Part shown: one piece after another, positions 54,958-64,000 of the stretch
Position numbering within the stretch: position 1 is the stretch's first letter
How the letters are laid out: every line of letters starts with the position of its first letter
NCBI RefSeq assembly: GCF_003203515.1
Contig: NZ_BGNG01000005.1
Coordinates: forward strand, 248,001 to 312,000
Direction: 5' to 3'
Length of the DNA stretch: 64,000 nucleotides
Origin: Glaciecola sp. KUL10
GTDB lineage: Bacteria > Pseudomonadota > Gammaproteobacteria > Enterobacterales > Alteromonadaceae
Notes under the pieces: model-generated
What the model was told of the DNA's origin: nothing
The model's input: only the letters and a program-made list of their open reading frames with translations
The model's database searches: none
Program-made: the position numbers and the translations under genes

Positions 54958-55209
54958 CTAGGAATTGAACATTTTTTCGCGCTGCCAAGCAGACACAGTA
55001 AACGTTTTTATTGTAATAGCATGCATAGTGCCATCTGCAATTTTATCTGACAATGGTGCATAGATCATTTGCTGCTTTTTTACACGAGACATATCTTCGA
55101 ACTGGTCATCAATAGCGATAATTTGATAATGAGACCCCTCACTTTTTACTCTTACATCGTGCAGGGATAGTGATGATTTAAGTAGTTCAACAACTTCTTC
55201 GTTAGTCAT
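54958..55209 (-). CDS. ibaG: BolA-family protein IbaG
   Basis: 83 residues with the BolA fold. SEGSHYQIIAIDDQFEDMSR precedes the signature VKKQQMIYAPLSDKIADGT, with a conserved C-terminal His (HAITIKT) that can ligand an iron-sulfur cluster with a monothiol glutaredoxin. It lies 10 bp upstream of murA, the conserved position of IbaG (YrbA). Confidence 0.93.
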   Translation of the reverse strand: MTNEEVVELLKSSLSLHDVRVKSEGSHYQIIAIDDQFEDMSRVKKQQMIYAPLSDKIADGTMHAITIKTFTVSAWQREKMFNS

Positions 55210-55267
55210 GTTTTTCTCTTGTTTGGTCTTTGCGTACTTGCTTGCGTTGATTAGCGCATGAGCTTAA

Positions 55268-55588
55268 CTAATCAATACTCAAAAGTGAATCGGCGTTACT
55301 CAACTTTGCTAAGTTTAACAACTTTTCGGGCAGGTTTTTAATGCTGACATTGATATTGTGCTTAGAAAAATCTGCAAGTGCATTAATTGTCCAAGCCAAA
55401 CCCGCCGTATCGACATGTGACACAGCTTCAAGACAAAACACTATATGCTGACTATTTTCTACTGTCTGTTGTTCTGCAGTAGATAGCATCAACCAAAAAT
55501 CCTTTCTCAAACTCACCTGGTCTAAATCGCCATCCACCAAGATTTCAGTTTGCGCTGGCTCTGTTTTAATCGTGATATTTAAAGTCAT
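55268..55588 (-). CDS. mlaB: STAS-domain protein MlaB
   Basis: 106 residues of STAS domain, with the conserved loop HVDTAGLAWTINALAD. MlaB binds the ATPase MlaF in the cytosol and is needed for activity of the MlaFEDB phospholipid transporter. Position directly after mlaC confirms the call. Confidence 0.88.
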   Translation of the reverse strand: MTLNITIKTEPAQTEILVDGDLDQVSLRKDFWLMLSTAEQQTVENSQHIVFCLEAVSHVDTAGLAWTINALADFSKHNINVSIKNLPEKLLNLAKLSNADSLLSID

Positions 55589-55592
55589 TAGC

Positions 55593-56249
55593 TTATTTTT
55601 CTAGCACGATAGGTTGAGTGATACTTTTGCGCATTTGTGCAATCACTTTGTTAACGCCGTCATCTTCTCTTAATATAGATTCGAATTCGCTGCGCTTACT
55701 AGACAATAAACTTATCCCTTCGGCCACCATATCATAAGCTTGCCATTCATTTGACTTGCGGTCTTTACGCACTTTAAAAGCAACTTTGATATCAGGTCTA
55801 CCGTCGTCTTTAATTACCGCACGAACCGTCACATCAGAGTCTCTGCTAAAGTCCATTTCTGGTGCAAATTCAACCAGTTGATCGTCATAGTAGCCCATTG
55901 CAACAGCATACGAAGTAATTAAGTACTCGCGAAAGACAGATACAAACTCAAGCAACTCTTCGCGTGAAAGCTTTGTGGTATATTTACCCAAGACTTTAAA
56001 CGCTGAAAACTTGTAATCGATATATGGCATTAGCTCTTCTTCCATAATCGTTCGCAAAATCTCAGGATTGTTGGCAATATTTGTTTGTTCAGCCTTAATC
56101 CGATCAAAGGTTTTACTGCCGGCTTGTTGCACCATTTTATAAGGGTTTTGCTGATCGACTTTTTCTGCTGATACAGAAGCGACAGCAAAGAAAGAGATCG
56201 CAACAGCGCTTAGAGCGAGCCTCAGGAATGTTTTTACTTTAGATAACAT
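55593..56249 (-). CDS. mlaC: Periplasmic phospholipid-binding protein MlaC
   Basis: About 218 residues from ATG 56249, with AAAGGAAAA upstream. The frame is open to 56279 but the shorter start gives a proper signal peptide (LALSAVAISFFAVASVSA). Core motifs include YMVSYAVAMGYY-like ITSYAVAMGYYDDQ and KSNEWQAYDMVAEGISLL. MlaC shuttles phospholipid between the outer-membrane MlaA complex and inner-membrane MlaFEDB to keep outer-leaflet lipid asymmetry. Confidence 0.93.
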   Translation of the reverse strand: MLSKVKTFLRLALSAVAISFFAVASVSAEKVDQQNPYKMVQQAGSKTFDRIKAEQTNIANNPEILRTIMEEELMPYIDYKFSAFKVLGKYTTKLSREELLEFVSVFREYLITSYAVAMGYYDDQLVEFAPEMDFSRDSDVTVRAVIKDDGRPDIKVAFKVRKDRKSNEWQAYDMVAEGISLLSSKRSEFESILREDDGVNKVIAQMRKSITQPIVLEK

Positions 56250-56281
56250 ATAATATTTTCCTTTATTTCTCAGTCGCAAAG

Positions 56282-56770
56282 CTATTCTGAATCTCGACTA
56301 AACAAAAACTGACCAATGAGGTCTTCTAATACCAATGCAGATTTTGTATCAACAATAAAACTGTCTTGCTCTAAATAGATAGGGTCTTCACCAGGGAAAA
56401 TAAAACCAGGCTGTAGACCAACATATTGTTCTCCTAACAAGCCAGCCGTTAATATCGATACCGAACTGGTTTCTGGAAATGTATCGATGTAATCTGTTGA
56501 TATTTCAAGTTGAACGACGGGTATTAACTCTCGCTCGTCCAGATAAATACGAGCAACACGCCCTACTACGACTCCCCCTACTTTGACCGAAGATCGCTCT
56601 TTCAAACCACCGATATTGTCAAACTTAGCATACACGGTATATGTATCAGAGCTGCCACTCATTCCTTGGTTGGCAACTTTTAAAGCCAGTAATAATGTTG
56701 CCGCGATGGCTAGTGCAACAAATAAACCGACGAGTAATTCTGTTTTTCTGCTTGTCATTTTTTTTCCCAA
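56282..56770 (-). CDS. mlaD: MCE-domain protein MlaD
   Basis: 162 residues. A single anchor helix (LLVGLFVALAIAATLLLALK) is followed by one MCE domain (TVYAKFDNIGGLKERSSVKV, then GLLGEQYVGLQPG). MlaD forms the periplasmic hexameric ring on the MlaFEDB complex. The gene is 13 bp after mlaE. Confidence 0.95.
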   Translation of the reverse strand: MGKKMTSRKTELLVGLFVALAIAATLLLALKVANQGMSGSSDTYTVYAKFDNIGGLKERSSVKVGGVVVGRVARIYLDERELIPVVQLEISTDYIDTFPETSSVSILTAGLLGEQYVGLQPGFIFPGEDPIYLEQDSFIVDTKSALVLEDLIGQFLFSRDSE

Positions 56771-56783
56771 ATCACATCAATCA

Positions 56784-57560
56784 CTAATTCACGCCAAACA
56801 TAAGCGCGGTTAGTACAAAATCTAAACCTAAAATTAAAAGTGAAGAAACCACCACTGTTTCTGTTGTAGCTTTACTTATTCCCTCAGAAGTGGGCACACA
56901 AGAATAACCTTTATAAAGAGCAATCCAGACCACCACTACAGCAAAAACGATACTTTTGATGACGCCGTTAATAACGTCTTTATCCCAGTCAACTGTGGCC
57001 TGCATAATTGACCAATAACTGCCCGAGTCAACTCCCAGCCAGTCAACGCCCACTAAATGACCACCTAAAATGCCGACTGCACTGAATATTAGTGCCAGCA
57101 TAGGCATTGATATCACACCGGCCCAAAATCGCGGCGCAATTACACGACGTAATGGGTCAACCGCCATCATTTCAAGGCTGCTCAGTTGTTCAGTAGCTTT
57201 CATCAAACCAATTTCTGCCGTTAATGCCGAGCCTGCTCTACCTGCAAAAAGCAAAGCTGTCACCACAGGCCCGAGCTCCCTTAACAACGATAACGCGACC
57301 ATTGGTCCCAAGCTGCCTTCCGCGCCGTAATTGACCAAGATTGTATAACCTTGCAAGGCCATGACCATGCCGATAAACAAACCCGACACCAAAATAATGA
57401 GTAAAGACTGAACACCAACCACATATATCTGTTGGATAGTTAAAGGAATATTCTTCAGTCGAGGGACAGCGACTAGTGCTCCCCATAGCATGAGTGTTGC
57501 ACTGCCAAATGATCGTAAACGAGCAAGTGTTTTAGCACCAAGATTTACAAGCGCTTGCAT
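56784..57560 (-). CDS. mlaE: Phospholipid transporter permease MlaE
   Basis: 258 residues with five to six helices and the permease signature [20 protein letters not shown], then [20 protein letters not shown]. MlaE is the membrane core of the Mla complex. Its start abuts the end of mlaF by 0 bp, indicating coupling. Confidence 0.95.
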   Translation of the reverse strand: MQALVNLGAKTLARLRSFGSATLMLWGALVAVPRLKNIPLTIQQIYVVGVQSLLIILVSGLFIGMVMALQGYTILVNYGAEGSLGPMVALSLLRELGPVVTALLFAGRAGSALTAEIGLMKATEQLSSLEMMAVDPLRRVIAPRFWAGVISMPMLALIFSAVGILGGHLVGVDWLGVDSGSYWSIMQATVDWDKDVINGVIKSIVFAVVVVWIALYKGYSCVPTSEGISKATTETVVVSSLLILGLDFVLTALMFGVN

Positions 57561-58361
57561 CTACTGACCTCCCATAAACTGGTCTTTCACACTTGCAGCG
57601 GGAAAATGAAATGGTACCGGACCATCTGCTTTTCCTTGCAAAAACTGTTGTACCAATTCAGAAGAGGAGTTTTTAATCTCGTCGGGAGTACCGCTACCAA
57701 TGATTGTTTTTTCGGCGAGTATATACACGTAATCAGCAATATCTAACACTTCGCTTACATCATGCGTAACAACAATACTAGTCAATCCTAAAGTATGATT
57801 GAGCTGGCGGATTAATTTGACCAATACACCCATCGAGATAGGGTCTTGCCCTGCGAACGGCTCGTCATACATGATCAACTCTGGGTCTAGTGCGATTGCT
57901 CTTGCCAATGCAGCACGTCTTGCCATACCACCTGATAATTCGCTAGGCATCAAATCAGCAGCGCCGCGCAAGCCCACCGCTTCCAACTTCAACAAGACAG
58001 TCGTTTTTATCAAGGCCTCTGATAATTGGGTGTGTTCACGGAGTGGAAATGCAACATTGTCGAACACGGACATATTAGTAAATAAGGCACCACTTTGAAA
58101 AAGCATACTCATTTTGCGACGAAGCTTATATAGCGAATTGCGGCTTATCGAATGCACATTTTCGCCATCGAAATTAACGACGCCAGACGCTGGCGTTAAT
58201 TGCCCGCCGATCAACTTTAATAACGTCGTTTTTCCAATACCGCTTGGCCCCATAACTGCGGTAATCTTTCCTTTTTGAACATCCAATGAGATATCACTAT
58301 AGATCGTGCGAGAACCACGATTAAAGTGCATGTTTTGAATGTTTACCAAGCTTTGTGACAT
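57561..58361 (-). CDS. mlaF: Phospholipid transporter ATPase MlaF
   Basis: 266 residues. Walker A GPSGIGKTTLLKL, Q-loop MLFQSGALF, signature LSGGMARRAALARAIA and Walker B LIMYDEPFAGQDP are all intact. It powers the Mla transporter. It is the first gene of the minus-strand operon mlaFEDCB-ibaG-murA. Confidence 0.96.
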   Translation of the reverse strand: MSQSLVNIQNMHFNRGSRTIYSDISLDVQKGKITAVMGPSGIGKTTLLKLIGGQLTPASGVVNFDGENVHSISRNSLYKLRRKMSMLFQSGALFTNMSVFDNVAFPLREHTQLSEALIKTTVLLKLEAVGLRGAADLMPSELSGGMARRAALARAIALDPELIMYDEPFAGQDPISMGVLVKLIRQLNHTLGLTSIVVTHDVSEVLDIADYVYILAEKTIIGSGTPDEIKNSSSELVQQFLQGKADGPVPFHFPAASVKDQFMGGQ

Positions 58362-58747
58362 TAAATTTATAAATTCCCATGTTTCGTATGTGTTAAAGAC
58401 GGTTCAAAGCTGCTTTAAGTTCATTAAATTACACAGATTTAATGAGACTCACGCACCATTGCCCGCAATTCTTCCAATTGGTTTAACCGGTTAAGTATAG
58501 GACCGAATTAAACGCCTGTGCATTTCGGAAGTGGCTATGTGGTTATATTCTAACTCTTTTCAAGGCCAATAACGGAAAAAAAACGTAACAAGATATCTAT
58601 TTTTGTTAATTTTTGTATAAATTTGCAGAATCGCATGCAATGCGTATGTTTTTTATGCAACCGACTGCATTTTCCGCTAATTTTAATGTCAAACCAGATA
58701 TTAATTTGCGACAATACACCGCAGTTTTTAAGGAGACCGAATCCACC
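58362..58747. other. Divergent intergenic region between mlaF and yrbG
   Basis: About 386 bp if the yrbG start is 58748. It contains a perfect 12-bp palindrome TTAACCGGTTAA at 58483-58494, a possible regulator site, and promoters for both directions. No gene was seen. Confidence 0.45.
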
Positions 58748-59704
58748 GTGTTATTTCAAGTCATTATCTTTTTGATCGGATTGGGCGTATTAAGTTGGAG
58801 CGCTGACAAATTTGTTTACGGTGCTTCTGCTTTGGCCAAGAATTATGGCGTCTCGCCAATGTTAATTGGTCTAACCATTGTCGCCATGGGCTCATCGGCC
58901 CCCGAAATTGTGGTATCAGCGACCGCCTCTTTAAACGGAAATCCAGATACTGCAGTAGGAAATGCTCTGGGCTCAAATATTACCAATATCGCGTTGGTGC
59001 TTGGCTTGACCGCGTTGATTAAACCGCTTCTTGTTTCATCTTCTACGTTAAAACGCGAATTACCATTAGTTTTAATCGTGACGTTAATCGCTGTATATTT
59101 TCTGTCGGACCAAGTGCTGTCGTATACAGAAGGTCTAATTTTAATTACGTTATTTGCAATTGTAATAGGCACGATGGCGTGGCTTTCTTTCCGTGTCGAC
59201 AAAAATGATCCATTGGTATCTGAGACGGAAGATGAAATTCCAAACGACGTACCCACTATTAATGCGATCATGTGGGTGATAATTGGTCTAGTACTCTTGC
59301 CACTCAGCGCTCATTTTCTTGTAGAGTCAGCGGTATATATCGCAAAATATTTCGGTATCAGCGACCTTGTTATCGGACTGACTATTATTGCATTGGGCAC
59401 TAGTTTACCTGAGCTAGCAGCGAGTATTGCAGGTGTTCTTAAGGGTGAAGATGATCTTGCCTTGGGTAATATTATAGGATCGAATATATTTAACATTCTT
59501 GCCGTGCTAGCGATGCCTGGTTTGATTATCCCGGGTGTAATTGATGCAGACGCAAGCACCCGAGATGCATATATAATGCTCGGTCTTACCCTATTGTTAT
59601 TTGCATTTTGCTTTAACTTGCGCGGTACACGCAGTATAAACAGATATGAAGGCGGAATTTTCGTTCTAATATTCTTAGCCTACCAATATTGGCTGTTTGC
59701 ATAG
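58748..59704 (+). CDS. yrbG: Calcium/sodium antiporter family protein YrbG
   Basis: About 318 residues from GTG 58748, with AAGGAG upstream. The frame is open to 58613, but the extra 45 residues do not match the family length (~325). There are ten helices in two inverted repeats, each with the CaCA alpha motif: GSSAPEIVVSATASLNGN ... GNALGSNITNIAL and GTSLPELAASIAGVLKGEDD ... GNIIGSNIFNILA. It is an inner-membrane cation exchanger at the head of the conserved kds-lpt run. Confidence 0.93.
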   Translation: MLFQVIIFLIGLGVLSWSADKFVYGASALAKNYGVSPMLIGLTIVAMGSSAPEIVVSATASLNGNPDTAVGNALGSNITNIALVLGLTALIKPLLVSSSTLKRELPLVLIVTLIAVYFLSDQVLSYTEGLILITLFAIVIGTMAWLSFRVDKNDPLVSETEDEIPNDVPTINAIMWVIIGLVLLPLSAHFLVESAVYIAKYFGISDLVIGLTIIALGTSLPELAASIAGVLKGEDDLALGNIIGSNIFNILAVLAMPGLIIPGVIDADASTRDAYIMLGLTLLLFAFCFNLRGTRSINRYEGGIFVLIFLAYQYWLFA

Positions 59705-59749
59705 ACTGATCACGGACAAAAGAGTCGAACCAACTCAAAAAGGCAACAA

Positions 59750-60715
59750 ATGAACTATCTCGAAACCGCCAAACGGGTTTTTAGTGATGAAATAAAAAGC
59801 TTACAAGGCTTGAGTCAAAAACTAGATGAAAGCTTTAACGCCGCTTGCGATTTGTTGCTTAATTGCAAAGGAAAAGTAGTTGTTTGTGGTATGGGGAAAT
59901 CAGGCCATATCGGTAATAAAATCGCAGCAACATTAGCCAGTACAGGCACTTCTTCGTTTTTTATGCATCCCGGTGAAGCCAATCATGGTGATTTAGGGAT
60001 GCTAAGTGAAGGAGACGTATTGATAGGCATTTCAAACTCTGGCGAAACGGCTGAATTGATCGGTCTACTGCCTGTGGTAAAACGTTTGAATGTCCCCATC
60101 ATCGCGATTACAAACAAGGAAAGCAGTAGCCTCGCCAAATTGTCTGACATCAGTCTTAATATACACGTTGAATCAGAAGCTTGCTCATTGGGATTAGCCC
60201 CTACCACTAGCACGACAGCAACACTCGTTTTAGGGGATGCTTTGGCGATTGCTTTATTAGAAGCCAAAGGGTTCACATCGGACGACTTTGCGCTATCTCA
60301 CCCTGGCGGGTCGCTAGGAAAACGCTTACTACTAACAGTGTCTGATATAATGGTCGCGGGCGACGATATTCCGTTGGTTTCCCTTAATAGCAGTGTTACA
60401 GAAGCATTGTTTGAAATATCTGAAAAAGGCTTAGGTATGACCGGCATAATCGATGATACTAAGCAATTAGTCGGAGTATTTACCGACGGCGATTTGAGGC
60501 GTGCACTCGATAGAAAAATAGATATCCACACAGCATCAGTAAGTGCTGTGATGACGCCAAGCTGTATTACTATTAATGCCAATCAACTGGCTGTAGATGC
60601 ATTAAATTTAATGCAACAGCGCAAAATTAATGCCTTACTGGTCACTCAAGATAATAATAAACAAGCAGTAGGTGCACTTAAAATGCATGATCTTCTAAAA
60701 GCAGGAGTCGTTTAA
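59750..60715 (+). CDS. kdsD: Arabinose-5-phosphate isomerase KdsD
   Basis: 321 residues. The SIS domain is at ~35-170 (VVCGMGKSGHIGNKIAATLAS, SNSGETAELI, LSHPGGSLGKR) and two CBS domains follow (~205-320). It converts ribulose-5-phosphate to arabinose-5-phosphate, the first step of Kdo synthesis for LPS. Its stop overlaps the kdsC start (TAATG). Confidence 0.96.
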   Translation: MNYLETAKRVFSDEIKSLQGLSQKLDESFNAACDLLLNCKGKVVVCGMGKSGHIGNKIAATLASTGTSSFFMHPGEANHGDLGMLSEGDVLIGISNSGETAELIGLLPVVKRLNVPIIAITNKESSSLAKLSDISLNIHVESEACSLGLAPTTSTTATLVLGDALAIALLEAKGFTSDDFALSHPGGSLGKRLLLTVSDIMVAGDDIPLVSLNSSVTEALFEISEKGLGMTGIIDDTKQLVGVFTDGDLRRALDRKIDIHTASVSAVMTPSCITINANQLAVDALNLMQQRKINALLVTQDNNKQAVGALKMHDLLKAGVV

Positions 60716-61272
60716 TGAGCGCCACTACTGAGACACTTTATGGCAACATCGACACAGCGCTATTTTCGCGATTCTCACAGATTAAATTACTAGTCTGTGA
60801 TGTAGATGGTGTGTTTTCTGACGGTAATATCTATCTTGGTAACAATGGTGAAGAGTTAAAAGGATTTAATACGAAAGATGGTTATGGCATCAAATCACTT
60901 GATAGTTGTGGTGTTGACGTGGCTGTAATAACGGGGCGTCGCTCGACTATTGTTGAAAACAGAATGAACTCATTAGGCGTTAAACACCTTGTTCAAGGAA
61001 GAGTAGATAAAGATTCCGCAATAAAAGAAATAATGGCGTTATGTGGAGTAAGTAAACATGAGGTTGCCAGTGTTGGTGACGACATGCCCGATATAGGCAT
61101 GTTTGCAAATAGTGCAATTGGCATTGCCGTGGCCGATGCTCACCCGTTTGTTAAGCAAAAAGCAGATTTCGTCACACTGACAAAAGGCGGAAAAGGCGCG
61201 GTACGAGAAGTTTGTGATATATTATTGCAATCAAAAGGTAGCTTAGAAAGTATCCACGGAGCAAGCGTTTGA
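60715..61272 (+). CDS. kdsC: Kdo-8-phosphate phosphatase KdsC
   Basis: 185-residue HAD phosphatase. The nucleophile motif is VCDVDGVFSDGNIYL; ITGRRS and GDDMPDIGMF supply motifs II and IV. It removes phosphate from Kdo-8-phosphate to give Kdo. It overlaps kdsD and lptC by 1 and 4 bp. Confidence 0.96.
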   Translation: MSATTETLYGNIDTALFSRFSQIKLLVCDVDGVFSDGNIYLGNNGEELKGFNTKDGYGIKSLDSCGVDVAVITGRRSTIVENRMNSLGVKHLVQGRVDKDSAIKEIMALCGVSKHEVASVGDDMPDIGMFANSAIGIAVADAHPFVKQKADFVTLTKGGKGAVREVCDILLQSKGSLESIHGASV

Positions 61273-61832
61273 ACCGCTTAGGCATAAGCATCGCACTGAT
61301 ATTTACGGCTGTTTTAGGCTTGTACATCCCCATATGGCTTGAAGACGACAGCCCTGACCCACAGACGAATATGGAAGAGGCACTTGTTCCGAACTACGAA
61401 GTCAGTTATCTAAGTAGCAAACTGTTTGATGAAAACGGCATGCTAACCCATCAAGTTGAAGCTGAGAAAATGGAGCACTACGACCAACTAGGCTTTGTTA
61501 TATTTCAGCAACCCACTTACACGATATATCTCGAAAATGCTTCTCAACCATGGAAAGTCACCGCTAAACAAGGCACTCTATACGATGACAATCGCATTCA
61601 ACTTGAAGACAATGTGCTCATAACAAGTTTAGCCCAACAAGATTTTGTGAAACAAATTGAAACGCAGTACATGGAAATCAATCTAAACGATAGAACATTA
61701 GTGTCGGATCAGCCTGTACAAATCTCTGGCATTGATTACGTAATAAATAGCATTGGCTTTAAAGCCAATTTAGAAACCCAAATATATGAGCTTTCAAATC
61801 ATGTTCAAACTGAATATCGCCCATCACGTTAA
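61269..61832 (+). CDS. lptC: LPS export protein LptC
   Basis: 187 residues. One N-terminal helix (GISIALIFTAVLGLYIPIW) is followed by a periplasmic beta-jellyroll of the OstA type (YLSSKLFDENGMLTHQVEAE). LptC is the inner-membrane member of the Lpt bridge and passes LPS from LptBFG to LptA. It overlaps kdsC by 4 bp. Confidence 0.93.
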   Translation: MNRLGISIALIFTAVLGLYIPIWLEDDSPDPQTNMEEALVPNYEVSYLSSKLFDENGMLTHQVEAEKMEHYDQLGFVIFQQPTYTIYLENASQPWKVTAKQGTLYDDNRIQLEDNVLITSLAQQDFVKQIETQYMEINLNDRTLVSDQPVQISGIDYVINSIGFKANLETQIYELSNHVQTEYRPSR

Positions 61833-62400
61833 GCGCTGCTTGCTTGTTCTATCTGTTATTGCTTTAAATATAAGCGCAATGTCAGGTGCTTTTGCCCAAC
61901 AAGCTGATACTGCGCCGAATGACTTTGAGCAACCCATTAGGGTTAAATCAGACGAACAATTTGTCGATGCAAAAATGAAAACTTCTGTGTTTGAAAAAAA
62001 CGTCATGATTCGGCAGGGCTCTTTGCTGATCAATGCAGAATACGTAAAGGTTGATGCAATTAACGGCAAAGGCAAAGAAGTGTTTACGATTAAAGGTTTA
62101 CCCGCAAGCTACACTCAAAGGCTTGCAGATGGTTCTAATGTTGAGGCAAGAGCACGCCAAATAATCTATGATATTGGTACTCGAACAATTGCACTCGAGG
62201 GCGACGCGGAGTTAATTCAAAATGCCTCAACGGTTAAAGGCGACAGTATTATCTTTGATATGCAGAAAGAGCAAATGCGCGCACAGGGTAACTCTGGCAA
62301 TGATGAGCAGGTAGAGACTATTTTCACACCAGAAAGCAGCGATGACGAAGGTGAACCAAAAGGCAGCGTATCAAACAGTCAAGGAAACGAGCCCGAGTGA
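61786..62400 (+). CDS. lptA: Periplasmic LPS-binding bridge protein LptA
   Basis: 204 residues, or 199 from the ATG at 61801, which gives a more standard signal peptide ending SGAFAQQ. The OstA domain ([39 protein letters not shown]) oligomerises into the periplasmic LPS bridge. The acidic C-terminal tail ([13 protein letters not shown]) is longer than in E. coli. It overlaps lptC at its start and lptB at its end. Confidence 0.93.
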   Translation: MSFQIMFKLNIAHHVKRCLLVLSVIALNISAMSGAFAQQADTAPNDFEQPIRVKSDEQFVDAKMKTSVFEKNVMIRQGSLLINAEYVKVDAINGKGKEVFTIKGLPASYTQRLADGSNVEARARQIIYDIGTRTIALEGDAELIQNASTVKGDSIIFDMQKEQMRAQGNSGNDEQVETIFTPESSDDEGEPKGSVSNSQGNEPE

Positions 62401-63122
62401 GTACTTTAGTTGCAAAGCATTTAGCGAAATCATACAAATCTAGACAAGTTGTCCGCGATGTCAGCCTTGAAGTATCGCGAGGACAAATTGTGGGGCTTTT
62501 AGGTCCCAATGGAGCCGGTAAAACAACCACTTTTTACATGATCGTGGGTCTAGTGCCATTGGATAAAGGCGATATTTTCATCGACCAACTTGACCTAACT
62601 CTGCAACCAATGCATGAACGTGCAAGACATGGCATCGGTTACCTTCCTCAAGAGGCGTCAGTTTTCAGGAAACTAACCGTCCACGAGAATCTAATGGCAA
62701 TTTTGCAAACCCGCAAGGAACTCAATAAAGATCAGCGCGAGCAACAAGCAGATGATCTATTGGATGAATTTAACTTAAATCATATTAGAAATAATCTAGG
62801 CATGAGCCTTTCCGGCGGAGAGCGCCGCAGGGTTGAGATTGCGAGGGCATTGGCCGCCAATCCAAAATTTATTTTGTTAGATGAACCCTTCGCCGGTGTT
62901 GACCCAATTTCTGTTAGTGATATAAAGAAGATAATCCAGCAATTAAAGGAACGAGACATCGGCGTGTTAATCACTGATCACAACGTTCGCGAAACACTCG
63001 ATGTGTGCGAACAGGCTTATATTGTTAGCCACGGTGAGCTAATAGCTTCTGGAAGTGCTGAAGAAGTACTTAGTAATCAAAAGGTACGAGATGTGTACCT
63101 CGGCGACCAATTTGTCTTATAA
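62397..63122 (+). CDS. lptB: LPS export ATPase LptB
   Basis: 241 residues. Walker [17 protein letters not shown], signature [16 protein letters not shown], Walker [14 protein letters not shown] and the H-loop [10 protein letters not shown] are intact. It energises LptBFG to extract LPS from the inner membrane. The start is GTG overlapping the lptA stop (GTGA). Confidence 0.97.
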   Translation: MSTLVAKHLAKSYKSRQVVRDVSLEVSRGQIVGLLGPNGAGKTTTFYMIVGLVPLDKGDIFIDQLDLTLQPMHERARHGIGYLPQEASVFRKLTVHENLMAILQTRKELNKDQREQQADDLLDEFNLNHIRNNLGMSLSGGERRRVEIARALAANPKFILLDEPFAGVDPISVSDIKKIIQQLKERDIGVLITDHNVRETLDVCEQAYIVSHGELIASGSAEEVLSNQKVRDVYLGDQFVL

Positions 63123-63173
63123 GGTAATACGAATGACGCGTAGTTCTGTAATTGCAATGAAAGAAGGACAACA

Positions 63174-64000
63174 ATGAAGCCTTCATTGCAACTTAAATTT
63201 AGCCAACAACTTACCATGACGCCTCAGTTGCAGCAGGCGATTAAGCTACTGCAACTTTCCACCTTAGACCTTCAGCAAGAAATCCAAGAAGCGCTTGATG
63301 CCAATCCTCTTCTTGAAATCGATGAATCTGAGTATTCGAATAATCAAAATGAGGCGAGTGAAAGTCAAAGTAACAGTAGCAGTGAGGGTGGTGACAGTTC
63401 AACTTCAAGCACTGAAAGTACTGACTTAAATGGCGCTGATTTAAATGGTTCAGACGCTATTGATAGCCATGATGCACTCGAACAAAATCAACTCCCAGAT
63501 GACCTGCCCATCGATAGTTCATGGGATGAATACATCAGTGCATCATCTGCTCCAGCAAATATTTCTAATAGCGTTGGACCGGATGACGACTATGTATATC
63601 AGGGTGAAACAACCGAAAACATTCAAGACCACTTGCTATGGCAAATGGAATTGACTCCGTTTTCTGAGATCGACCGTTCAATTGCACTGGCAATTATAGA
63701 TTCGATTGACGAATCAGGTTATCTCACGATATCAAGTGAAGAAATACTCGAAAGCCTTGATAACGAAGAAATTGAATTAGACGAAGTTGAGTGTGTGATT
63801 AAACGCATCCAAATGTTTGACCCAATGGGTGCAGGCTCTCGCTCGCCACAAGAGTGCTTGTTAGTTCAACTTGCTCAATTTGACCCAGAAACACCATGGT
63901 TAGAAGAAGCCAAGTTATTAATTACCGAACACAGTGATTTGCTATCGAGTAAAGATTACCGCACCTTAATGCGCAAAACGCGGCTAAAGGAAGATCAACT
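63174..64000 (+). CDS. rpoN: RNA polymerase sigma-54 factor RpoN (partial, 3' end beyond right edge)
   Basis: The first 275 codons are present from ATG 63174 (AAAGAAGGACAACA upstream). Region I is the Gln/Leu-rich activator-interaction segment (LKFSQQLTMTPQLQQAIKLL, LQQEIQEALDANPLL). Region II is long, acidic and Ser-rich (residues ~55-130, with repeated NGAD/NGSD-like units). The core-binding region III begins near residue 145 (NIQDHLLWQMELTP). Location after lptB is the conserved one. Confidence 0.96.
   Translation, partial: MKPSLQLKFSQQLTMTPQLQQAIKLLQLSTLDLQQEIQEALDANPLLEIDESEYSNNQNEASESQSNSSSEGGDSSTSSTESTDLNGADLNGSDAIDSHDALEQNQLPDDLPIDSSWDEYISASSAPANISNSVGPDDDYVYQGETTENIQDHLLWQMELTPFSEIDRSIALAIIDSIDESGYLTISSEEILESLDNEEIELDEVECVIKRIQMFDPMGAGSRSPQECLLVQLAQFDPETPWLEEAKLLITEHSDLLSSKDYRTLMRKTRLKEDQ

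Overview
This 64 kb window is AT-rich gammaproteobacterial chromosome. The closest match by gene content and order is a marine member of the Alteromonadales (Alteromonadaceae or Glaciecola-like). The pointers are the order mlaFEDCB-ibaG-murA, the run yrbG-kdsD-kdsC-lptC-lptA-lptB-rpoN, zapE/zapG-degQ-degS, VpsM/VpsP-type polysaccharide proteins, a LapG/LapD pair and a carbohydrate sulfotransferase. This placement is inferred from gene content only; there is no rRNA in the window.

Layout. (1) 1-6.3 kb: an H-NOX nitric-oxide sensor with its hybrid histidine kinase (cut by the left edge), divergent from a GGDEF/EAL protein that looks like an active c-di-GMP phosphodiesterase. Two overlapping genes of unknown function follow; the second carries peptidoglycan-binding-like repeats. 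(2) 6.5-24.6 kb: an accessory surface-glycan region. It holds a uronate epimerase, an Asp-box lipoprotein, a PEP-CTERM-like protein, a Wzx flippase, a Caps_synth glycosyltransferase, a sulfotransferase, three acyltransferases, a Wzy/WaaL-like protein and four further glycosyltransferases. (3) 24.7-28.1 kb: lapG, lapD and a small secreted protein. (4) 28.2-37.1 kb: the core exopolysaccharide export system (Wzy, VpsP, CpsB-type phosphatase, Wzc, Wza, VpsM-like beta-barrel, WbaP/WcaJ-type initiating transferase). (5) 37.1-43.6 kb: miscellaneous genes, including a candidate toxin-antitoxin pair with a perfect operator-like palindrome and a NarL-type two-component system. (6) 43.6-50 kb: a GH3 beta-glucosidase lipoprotein, RNase P RNA, an AbrB/PIN toxin-antitoxin pair, a YebC/YeeN protein and ZapE, with dispersed hairpin repeats between them. 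(7) 50.3-64 kb: conserved envelope housekeeping genes (ZapG, DegQ, DegS, MurA, Mla, YrbG, Kds, Lpt) and the start of rpoN.

A plausible common theme (inference) is control of the sessile surface: NO sensing and c-di-GMP turnover at the left end, a c-di-GMP receptor with its protease in the middle, and between them the machinery for a sulfated, acylated exopolysaccharide.

The most notable observations are these. Two glycan genes, an acyltransferase at 19300-20312 and a GT4 glycosyltransferase at 22408-23621, are each interrupted by a -1 frameshift exactly in a homopolymer (T8 and A7). Neighbouring T8 tracts in the same cluster are in frame. This suggests either phase-variable surface glycans or homopolymer base-call errors. 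A dispersed structured repeat has two full copies whose long stem arms differ in sequence yet stay self-complementary. A TA-like locus of an undescribed-looking type lies at 39.7-40.6 kb. Many genes appear to use TTG or GTG starts.
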